Source of the DNA: Rickettsiaceae bacterium 4572_127
GTDB taxonomy: Bacteria; Pseudomonadota; Alphaproteobacteria; Rs-D84; NBLK01
Direction of reading: 5' to 3'
Length of the DNA: 7,800 bases
Assembly (NCBI GenBank): GCA_002084505.1
Contig: NBLK01000027.1
Span: 1-7,800 of the forward strand
Shown here: positions 1 through 4,826 of the stretch, in pieces
How the letters are laid out: the number at the start of each line of letters is the position of its first letter
Numbering within the stretch: position 1 is the first letter of the stretch
Position numbers and translations under genes: made by a program
The notes under the pieces: generated by a model
The model's database searches: none
Seen by the model: only the letters and a program-made list of their open reading frames with translations
What the model was told of the DNA's origin: nothing

Positions 1-48
1 AAAAGTATTGCGAGTGAATTTTCTGTTTATGCAGGAATCTCACAATAA
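1..48 (+). CDS. 3' end of an unidentified upstream gene (partial)
   Basis: Reading from base 1 gives an open frame of 15 codons (KSIASEFSVYAGISQ) ending in TAA at 46-48. The strong ribosome binding site of the next gene starts about 24 bases later, so this looks like the tail of a gene in the same orientation, probably co-transcribed with the MurA-like gene. The fragment is too short to identify. The second frame is also open, to a TAA at 50-52, so the choice of frame rests only on the more protein-like composition of this one. Confidence 0.4.
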   Translation, partial: KSIASEFSVYAGISQ

Positions 49-82
49 TTAATAAATAGTAATAAATAAAAAAGGAGAAAAA

Positions 83-1483
83 ATGAAGATTAATTTACCA
101 AAGAGACTCGTAATAAACGGTGGGAAACCAATTTGCGGGACTGTAGAAATTTCAGGGGCGAAAAATGCCGTCCTAGGTTTAATGGCAGGAACTGTTTTGA
201 CTGATAAACTCGTGACTTTACGAAATGTGCCGTTTATAACCGATGTTGTAGACATGGTTGAGATGTTAAAAGAGCTGGGAGCGGAAGTAAATTATCAACC
301 GAAAAAAAAGATCTTAGAAGTTCAAGCTCGCAAAATTATTACTAATAAAATTCCAAATGAATCAGCTAAAAAAATCCGTGCTTCGTATTATTTATGGGGT
401 GCTTTGCTTTCTCGTTTTTCAATTACAAAAGAATTTAATTCGCTAATTGTTCCAATCCCTGGGGGTTGCAAATGGGGGAAAAAAGGGCGAGGACATGATT
501 TTCATGAAGAACTTTTGAAGTTGAATTTAGGAGTTTCAATTTCTTATAATGACGATTTAGAAATGACTTTCACTCTTCCAGAACAGCAAAATAATTCTTC
601 GCAACCATTAGTTTATACGACTCCGAGACCGTCGCATGGAGCTACAATGCATTGGCTTTTGTCGACGGTTGGAGCTAATAATGCTATGATGTATGGAGCG
701 AGTCAGGAGCCTGAGATTTTAGATTTAATGGATATGCTTTCTGTTATGTCGGAAGGAAAAGCTAAGTTTATAGGGCATGAAGAAACAGGGCTAATTAAAC
801 ATAAAACAAATGGAAAAAATGAATTGCTAGGTGGAGTAGATTACACAATTATGCCTGATCGTTTGGAGGCGGGGGCTTATGCAATGCTAGGTGTGGCAAC
901 TCGTGGGCGAATTACTTTGAAGGGAATAGATACTTTTACTATGCGACCTTTTTTGAAACAATTGCGAAATATCTTGCCTGATGGAGTGCTAACGACTCCC
1001 GAAGGAGATACTTTGCATATTGCTTCTAATGATTTAGATTTTAGTAAAATGTCACCACAGATTATGTTGATGTCGGCTTTCCCCGGAATGGAAACTGATT
1101 TGCATCAAATTTGGGCGAGTGTTTTGGCAAGGGCAAATGGAAAATCGTTCATAGTTGATCCAGTTTGGTTCTCTAGAACAGTTCATGTGCCAGAATTACA
1201 AAAAATGGGAGTGAAAATTACTTCAAAAGTTGAAACTCATCAGATTAGTGCTACTGAAAAAAGAGATGTTGCTATGATTGAGATAGACGGTGATCCTACT
1301 GAAAATTTCAATGGAGCTACGATGGCAGGGCATGATTTACGAGGAACAGTTGGATGTATTATGATGGCTTGTTCTGTAAAGGGAGAAAGTATTATTTCTC
1401 CACCGACATTTGCACTCCGCGGACATCCTAATTTTGTTGAGAACTTAAAAAATCTTGGAGTTGATGTGAGAGAAGAGAATTAA
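83..1483 (+). CDS. murA: MurA-family enolpyruvyl transferase, divergent (UDP-GlcNAc 1-carboxyvinyltransferase-like)
   Basis: MurA transfers enolpyruvate from phosphoenolpyruvate to UDP-GlcNAc, the first committed cytoplasmic step of peptidoglycan synthesis. This 466-residue protein aligns with the whole EPSP-synthase fold but is longer than the usual ~420. Residues matching the E. coli active site (aligned by eye) are K27/N28 in SGAKN, R99 in KKIRAS, the reactive cysteine C129 in PGGC, R136, D139 and H141 after it, D339 in ETDLHQ, R420 in HDLRG and R446 in ALRGHP. Departures lie mainly around the substrate: the stretch before the PGGC loop is longer, the loop after Cys has two extra residues (KWGKKGRGHDFH against the usual pattern GARPVDLH), the SVGAT nucleotide contact reads SHGAT (184-188), and VFENR reads VWFSR (361-365). 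The start has AAGGAG at 72-77, five bases before ATG. It is probably active, either as the cell's only MurA or as a paralog with another sugar-nucleotide substrate; I cannot tell which. Confidence 0.85.
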   Translation: MKINLPKRLVINGGKPICGTVEISGAKNAVLGLMAGTVLTDKLVTLRNVPFITDVVDMVEMLKELGAEVNYQPKKKILEVQARKIITNKIPNESAKKIRASYYLWGALLSRFSITKEFNSLIVPIPGGCKWGKKGRGHDFHEELLKLNLGVSISYNDDLEMTFTLPEQQNNSSQPLVYTTPRPSHGATMHWLLSTVGANNAMMYGASQEPEILDLMDMLSVMSEGKAKFIGHEETGLIKHKTNGKNELLGGVDYTIMPDRLEAGAYAMLGVATRGRITLKGIDTFTMRPFLKQLRNILPDGVLTTPEGDTLHIASNDLDFSKMSPQIMLMSAFPGMETDLHQIWASVLARANGKSFIVDPVWFSRTVHVPELQKMGVKITSKVETHQISATEKRDVAMIEIDGDPTENFNGATMAGHDLRGTVGCIMMACSVKGESIISPPTFALRGHPNFVENLKNLGVDVREEN

Positions 1484-1504
1484 AAAAAGTAACTAGGAAA
1501 AATT

Positions 1505-1534
1505 AAGAACGAATTTATTTTCGTTCTTTTTTTT
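1505..1534. terminator. Intrinsic terminator between convergent murA-like gene and queA
   Basis: A perfect 9-base-pair stem (AAGAACGAA at 1505-1513 with TTCGTTCTT at 1520-1528) encloses a 6-base loop and runs into eight T on the plus strand (1527-1534), a standard intrinsic terminator for the MurA-like gene. On the minus strand the same stem is followed by AATTTTT, so it could also end queA transcripts, though less strongly. The queA stop codon (TAA on the minus strand, 1515-1517) sits in the loop and its last codons form one arm. Confidence 0.8.
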
Positions 1535-2537
1535 CTAATAAACAACAGTCGCCGTAGGAATAGAATCTATATTTTTTTTCTATGGCATGGGCGTAAGCGG
1601 ATTTCATTTCGCTAGTTCCAGCAAGAGCAGAAACCAACATAAAAAGTGTAGACTTTGGCAAATGAAAATTAGTCAACATTACATCAATCGCTTTGAATTT
1701 ATATCCCGGAGTTATAAAAATATCCGTCTCGCCACAAAAAGATTCTACAATTTTTTTATTGTTTGTAGCAGTCTCTAAAATCCGAGTTGCAGTCGTTCCA
1801 ACGGCTATAATTCGCCCACCACTTTCACGAGTTTTATTCAAAATATCAGCAGTTTTTTTATCAATTTCACCCCACTCAGAATGCATAATATGTTCGTCTA
1901 AATTCTCAGTTTTTACAGGCAAAAAAGTTCCAGCTCCAACATGCAAAGTAACAAAAACTATTTTAACATTTTTAGCTTTAATTTTCTTTAAAATTTCATC
2001 TGTAAAATGAAGCCCTGCAGTAGGTGCTGCAACAGATCCATTTCGCTCAGCGAAAACAGTTTGGTATCTTAATTTGTCGGCTGAATCATCATTTCTTTTC
2101 ATATATGGAGGTAAAGGCATGTGTCCGATCTTGTCTAAAATAGCTAGTAAATTTTCACCAGATTTATTAAATTTCAACAGAGTTCCTGCGTCTGTTTTTT
2201 CTAGAACTTTTGCTGTCATTTTAGAGAAATCAATCGTGTCATTTATCTTCAATCTTTTAGAATTTTTGACGAAAGCTAACCAAGTTCTTTCGTCTATTTT
2301 TTTATGCAAAGTCGCTTCAATTTTCGCTTCGCCACGAACTCCATAAATTCTAGCAGGAATCACTTTCGTATTATTCAAAACTAGAACATCACCTGCGTTC
2401 AAAAGATCTGGAAAATCTGTGAATTTTTTATCTAAATTTTTAGGCACAACCAACATTCGCGAATCCGTGCGATTTTCAGGCGGATACTTCGCTATCAATT
2501 CCTCAGGTAAATCAAAATTAAAATCAGATAGTTTCAT
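1515..2537 (-). CDS. queA: QueA, S-adenosylmethionine:tRNA ribosyltransferase-isomerase
   Basis: QueA transfers and rearranges the ribose of S-adenosylmethionine onto 7-aminomethyl-7-deazaguanine at position 34 of tRNAs for Asp, Asn, His and Tyr, giving epoxyqueuosine, the penultimate step of queuosine synthesis; it acts in the cytoplasm. The 340-residue protein is full length with family blocks in order: DFNFDLPEELIAKYP (5-19), DSRMLVV (25-31), VLVLNNTKVIPAR (51-63), HMPLPPYM (139-146), YQTVFA (158-163), GSVAAPTAGLHFT (167-179), VTLHVGAGTFLPV (196-208), HIMHSEW (216-222), AVGTTATRILE (245-255), LTNFHLPKSTLFMLVSA (288-304) and YRFYSYGDCCLL (323-334). CCLL replaces the commoner AMLI near the end. 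The start is fixed by the typical N-terminus. No Shine-Dalgarno precedes it and a -10 box lies 8 bases upstream, suggesting a leaderless message. No tgt or other queuosine gene is visible nearby. Confidence 0.97.
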   Translation of the reverse strand: MKLSDFNFDLPEELIAKYPPENRTDSRMLVVPKNLDKKFTDFPDLLNAGDVLVLNNTKVIPARIYGVRGEAKIEATLHKKIDERTWLAFVKNSKRLKINDTIDFSKMTAKVLEKTDAGTLLKFNKSGENLLAILDKIGHMPLPPYMKRNDDSADKLRYQTVFAERNGSVAAPTAGLHFTDEILKKIKAKNVKIVFVTLHVGAGTFLPVKTENLDEHIMHSEWGEIDKKTADILNKTRESGGRIIAVGTTATRILETATNNKKIVESFCGETDIFITPGYKFKAIDVMLTNFHLPKSTLFMLVSALAGTSEMKSAYAHAIEKKYRFYSYGDCCLLEKKERK

Positions 2538-2544
2538 TTTGACA

Positions 2545-2573
2545 AATATACAGATTTTTTTTTATTAAAACAA
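2545..2573 (-). promoter_or_regulatory. Predicted queA promoter giving a leaderless transcript
   Basis: On the minus strand TTGTTT (2573-2568) is followed after exactly 17 bases by TATATT (2550-2545), a good match to the sigma-70-type -35 and -10 boxes. Only seven bases (TGTCAAA) separate the -10 box from the queA ATG, so the expected start site is at or within a base or two of the ATG. The -35 box lies inside the left arm of the inverted repeat at 2567-2626. Confidence 0.6.
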
Positions 2574-2626
2574 GATTTTTTATTAAAGATTTTGTTTTAC
2601 TGTAAGATGAAAATAAATCTTGTTTT
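2567..2626. repeat. 12-bp inverted repeat carrying both divergent -35 boxes
   Basis: AAAACAAGATTT (2567-2578) and its exact reverse complement AAATCTTGTTTT (2615-2626) are separated by 36 bases. Read outward, each arm is the same 12-mer, and each contains the TTGTTT that serves as -35 box for queA (minus) or ctpA (plus), followed by a 17-base spacer in both cases. A third, imperfect copy (10 of 12 matches, plus orientation) lies between them at about 2587-2598. This may be a duplicated promoter block or a pair of operator half-sites. Confidence 0.7.
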
Positions 2627-2648
2627 TCTTTTCTAAGTGTTGTATTTT
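2620..2648 (+). promoter_or_regulatory. Predicted ctpA promoter
   Basis: TTGTTT (2620-2625), a 17-base spacer and TATTTT (2643-2648) place the transcript start near 2655, leaving a leader of about 25 bases that contains the AGGAG ribosome binding site (2669-2673) six bases before the ctpA ATG. The -35 box lies in the right arm of the inverted repeat and mirrors the queA promoter. The -10 box is a weaker match than that of queA. Confidence 0.5.
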
Positions 2649-2679
2649 AAAATTATTAGATAAAAGTTAGGAGTTCTTT

Positions 2680-4008
2680 ATGTTTTCAAAAAAAGGTTTA
2701 ATACAGTCATTTTTTATTTTATGCATAGGTGTTTTAATGGGGTGTTCGTTTGTAAATGGAAAGCCTGTTGAAACAGAATCGGAAAGAAAAGTAACTAATT
2801 TATCAAAGGCAGAAGAGTACGAAATGCTCCAGCTTTTTGGGAAAGTTTATGAACTAGCAAAACAAGAATATGTTGAAGAGGTTGGAGAAAAAGAACTATT
2901 AGAATCAGCTATGGACGGAATGCTTTCTTCACTAGATCCGCACTCAGAATTTCTAACAGAAGAAGAATATAAAGAGATGAACGAGCATACGACAGGTGAG
3001 TTTGGCGGGCTTGGAATGACTGTTTCAAAAGGGAAAATGGGAATAATGGTGATTGCTCCTATTGATGACACGCCTGCATTTAAGGCTGATATAAAGTCGG
3101 GAGATTATATAACTCACATTGATGATAAGCAAATTAGTGAGCTTTCTTTAAGTGAGGCAGTAAAAAAACTCAAAGGAAAACCGGGGACGAAAGTAAAATT
3201 GACTATTTTCCGTGAAGGAGAAAGAGAGCCATTGAAAAAAACTCTAAAAAGAGCGGTTATAAAAGTTGATTCTGTAAAGGTGAAATTAAAAAGAGATAAA
3301 AAAATCGGATATATTCGAATGAGTATTTTTGATACCCATACTGATGAACTTCTAAAAAAAGGAATTAAAAAACTTAAAAAAGATGGGAAAGAAAACATAA
3401 AAGGGTATGTTTTGGATCTGAGAAGTAATTCAGGAGGATTATTGCCACAGGCGATTTCTGTTACTGATGCTTTTATAACTAGTGGTGAAATTGTTTCAAC
3501 TCGTCCAAGAAATAAAGAAAAGGCGAAAAGTTATTTTGCGGAAAATAATCGTCGTGCGATAAAAGGTGATTTGCTAAATGGGGCTCCATTAGTTGTTCTA
3601 ATAAATCAAGGGTCAGCTTCCGCTTCGGAAATTGTAGCAGGAGCTTTGCAAGATTATAACCGTGCGATTGTTGTTGGAGTAAAATCTTATGGAAAAGGAT
3701 CAGTTCAATCTCTAATTCCAGTCTCTGATAAAACTGCAGTTCGTATGACAACTTCTAGATATTATTTGCCATCAGGTAGAACGATTCAGGCTAAGGGGAT
3801 TACTCCTGATGTTGAAGTAAAACCTGCCAAAATTCAAGAAAGTAAAATAGATAGAGAGATGTTTTCTGAGGCTAGTCAGGCAAATGCTTTAGATTCTAAA
3901 AAAACTAAAAAAGATAAGAAAAAGAAAAAAGAAGATAAAACTGATTATCAATTAGAACGAGCTATGGATTTGATTCAAGGTGTTGCCGTTTTGAAGGATG
4001 AAAAGTAA
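2680..4008 (+). CDS. ctpA: CtpA/Prc-type C-terminal processing serine protease (S41A), possible lipoprotein
   Basis: A periplasmic PDZ protease of peptidase family S41A; relatives trim or degrade envelope proteins, including peptidoglycan hydrolases, by recognising C-termini. Of 442 residues, 1-22 form a signal sequence (K4-K5, hydrophobic 7-20) ending LMGC, so C22 could be lipidated, although Met at -2 is unusual for a lipobox. An N-terminal helical region (about 42-100, with LDPHSEFL at 85-92) is followed by a PDZ domain (about 108-195, GGLGM at 109-113) and the protease core. By alignment to E. coli Prc the catalytic residues are S314 in GSASASE, D325 in LQDY and K339 in YGKGSVQ. A lysine-rich linker (407-420) precedes the C-terminus. 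AGGAG six bases before ATG fixes the start. The stop overlaps the next ATG by one base, so translation is probably coupled to the DUF2062 gene. Confidence 0.95.
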   Translation: MFSKKGLIQSFFILCIGVLMGCSFVNGKPVETESERKVTNLSKAEEYEMLQLFGKVYELAKQEYVEEVGEKELLESAMDGMLSSLDPHSEFLTEEEYKEMNEHTTGEFGGLGMTVSKGKMGIMVIAPIDDTPAFKADIKSGDYITHIDDKQISELSLSEAVKKLKGKPGTKVKLTIFREGEREPLKKTLKRAVIKVDSVKVKLKRDKKIGYIRMSIFDTHTDELLKKGIKKLKKDGKENIKGYVLDLRSNSGGLLPQAISVTDAFITSGEIVSTRPRNKEKAKSYFAENNRRAIKGDLLNGAPLVVLINQGSASASEIVAGALQDYNRAIVVGVKSYGKGSVQSLIPVSDKTAVRMTTSRYYLPSGRTIQAKGITPDVEVKPAKIQESKIDREMFSEASQANALDSKKTKKDKKKKKEDKTDYQLERAMDLIQGVAVLKDEK

Positions 4009-4553
4009 TGCTATTTAGAAGAGGAAAACCGCTTTCTCTTTGGAGAAAAATTATAAATTTTATTTGGCCACAGATTGGTTTCAAGAGAGCTGGAAAATAT
4101 ATTTATCTTAGGATTTTACGAATAAAAGATAATCCAAAAGGAGTTGCAAAAGGACTCGCACTTGGGATAGCAATATCAATAACTCCATTCGTGGGATTTC
4201 ATTTAATTTTAATAGGAATTTTATGTTGGATACTTCGTGGGAATTTTCTCGCGGGTGTTTTGTCTTCTTTGTTAGGAAATCCTATAACTTTTCCATTTAT
4301 TTGGTATGCAACCTATTTATTAGGTGTTACGATTCTACCAATTTCTACGGGAAGTGTTGATTTGTCTCCTCTTCCGTTATTTGAAATGTTTGGATATTTT
4401 GTGAAATCTGTTTGGACTCTTAATTTATCTTTGTTTATTGAAAAAGTCTGGCCTGTATGGTTTCCAATGTTGATTGGCTCAATTCCATTATTTATAATTT
4501 CATTTGTTCTAGTTTATACTACTAGCTTAAAAATCCTAAGAAGAAACAGATAA
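4008..4553 (+). CDS. DUF2062 integral membrane protein
   Basis: This 181-residue protein matches the DUF2062 family of uncharacterised inner-membrane proteins. The diagnostic run is visible: NPKGVAKGLALGIAISITP (42-60), FVGFHLIL, RGNFLAGV (77-84) and LGNPITFPFIWY (89-100). Hydrophobic segments at about 48-76, 80-110 and 152-173 suggest three or four membrane spans, with a positively charged N-terminal tail (RRGK, about 4-40) expected in the cytoplasm. Its ATG shares its first base with the last base of the ctpA stop, and AAGGA at 3994-3998 inside ctpA is a usable ribosome binding site, so it is translated from the ctpA message. The function of the family is not established. The coupling suggests, but does not show, that it works with CtpA. 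Confidence 0.88.
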   Translation: MLFRRGKPLSLWRKIINFIWPQIGFKRAGKYIYLRILRIKDNPKGVAKGLALGIAISITPFVGFHLILIGILCWILRGNFLAGVLSSLLGNPITFPFIWYATYLLGVTILPISTGSVDLSPLPLFEMFGYFVKSVWTLNLSLFIEKVWPVWFPMLIGSIPLFIISFVLVYTTSLKILRRNR

Positions 4554-4555
4554 AA

Positions 4556-4699
4556 TTATTTTTCTTTTTTGGGTTTTAGTTCTTCTCTAAGCTCTTTTGC
4601 TTCTCTTATATTTTTGATAATTTTCCTTCCAATAAAAGTAAGAAAAACAGAGGCAACAATTACACCAACTATCCCTAATTCAATGTTTTCACAATGCAT
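4556..4699 (-). CDS. Small single-span membrane protein, unrecognised (47 aa)
   Basis: I do not recognise a family. The 47-residue product begins MHCENIELG, has one hydrophobic span (about 8-24, ending in FIG), then RKIIKN and a highly charged tail rich in K, R and E that could form a short helix in the cytoplasm. The frame stays open further upstream to an ATG at 4756, but the start at 4699 is chosen because AAGGA lies six bases before it and because the predicted promoter (4728-4756) would cover the longer N-terminus. Its stop lies two bases from the stop of the convergent DUF2062 gene, and it is divergent from lptD. Promoter, ribosome binding site and membrane topology together argue for a real gene; conservation could not be examined. 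Confidence 0.62.
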   Translation of the reverse strand: MHCENIELGIVGVIVASVFLTFIGRKIIKNIREAKELREELKPKKEK

Positions 4700-4705
4700 A
4701 TTATA

Positions 4706-4710
4706 TCCTT
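4706..4710 (-). promoter_or_regulatory. Ribosome binding site that sets the small membrane protein start
   Basis: On the minus strand AAGGA, preceded by a run of A, lies six bases before the ATG at 4699. No comparable site precedes the alternative ATG at 4756. This decides the shorter 47-residue reading. Confidence 0.6.
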
Positions 4711-4727
4711 TTTTAATTATTTCGTGG

Positions 4728-4756
4728 AGAATAAAGCTTATTTTATAAAAAATCAA
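4728..4756 (-). promoter_or_regulatory. Predicted promoter of the small membrane protein gene
   Basis: On the minus strand TTGATT (4756-4751), a 17-base spacer and TATTCT (4733-4728) form a good sigma-70-type promoter. Transcription would start near 4721, giving a leader of about 21 bases that holds the AAGGA ribosome binding site. Confidence 0.55.
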
Positions 4757-4810
4757 GTGTTGTTTTTATATATTTTTTTTACAATTCTCACTGGAAAATT
4801 AGAAAAAGGT

Positions 4811-4819
4811 TGTTATACT
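4811..4819 (+). promoter_or_regulatory. Predicted extended -10 promoter of lptD-surA, leaderless
   Basis: TGTTATACT is an extended -10 element (TG, one base, TATACT at 4814-4819). No good -35 box is seen at the right distance (CTGGAA at 4791-4796 matches poorly), which is normal for extended -10 promoters. Seven bases (ACTTTCA) separate the box from the lptD ATG at 4827, so the transcript should begin at or next to the start codon. No Shine-Dalgarno is within range; the nearest purine run (ending GG at 4808-4809) is 17 bases away. Confidence 0.6.
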
Positions 4820-4826
4820 ACTTTCA

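Noticed and set aside
50..68. Two direct copies of TAATAAATA with a 10-base period before the MurA-like gene
   Set aside because: Low-complexity AT-rich leader sequence; too short and simple to claim as an operator.
49..255. Minus-strand open frame overlapping the start of the MurA-like gene
   Set aside because: It is antisense to the conserved N-terminus, and most of its hydrophobic end comes from the AT-rich leader and the ribosome binding site region.
1693..2010. Open frame of 105 codons on the plus strand opposite queA, with others at 1587-1778 and 2074-2346
   Set aside because: It lies wholly antisense to the strongly conserved queA, has no plausible ribosome binding site context, and its composition is what the reverse of an AT-rich gene gives.
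3114..3398. Minus-strand open frames inside ctpA (also 2847-3071 and 3479-3751)
   Set aside because: They are antisense shadows of the ctpA coding sequence; the Phe/Ser/Leu-rich products reflect reversed Lys/Glu-rich codons.
3898..3942. A-rich stretch encoding the lysine-rich segment of CtpA, considered as a frameshift or slippage site
   Set aside because: The frame stays open through it, and the downstream stop couples cleanly to the next gene; lysine-rich tails are common in AT-rich genomes.
4535..4600. Possible terminator between the convergent DUF2062 and small membrane protein genes
   Set aside because: Only weak A/T pairings are visible and no stable stem followed by a T run, so no terminator is claimed.
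4700..4705. Perfect TATAAT (minus strand) directly before the small membrane protein ATG
   Set aside because: It would start transcription inside the gene and has no -35 partner; the bases are better read as the spacer between AAGGA and ATG.
4741..4750. Perfect 10-base palindrome TTTTATAAAA in the spacer of the small gene's promoter
   Set aside because: Such A/T palindromes are expected by chance in DNA this AT-rich; there is no second copy at the other promoters.
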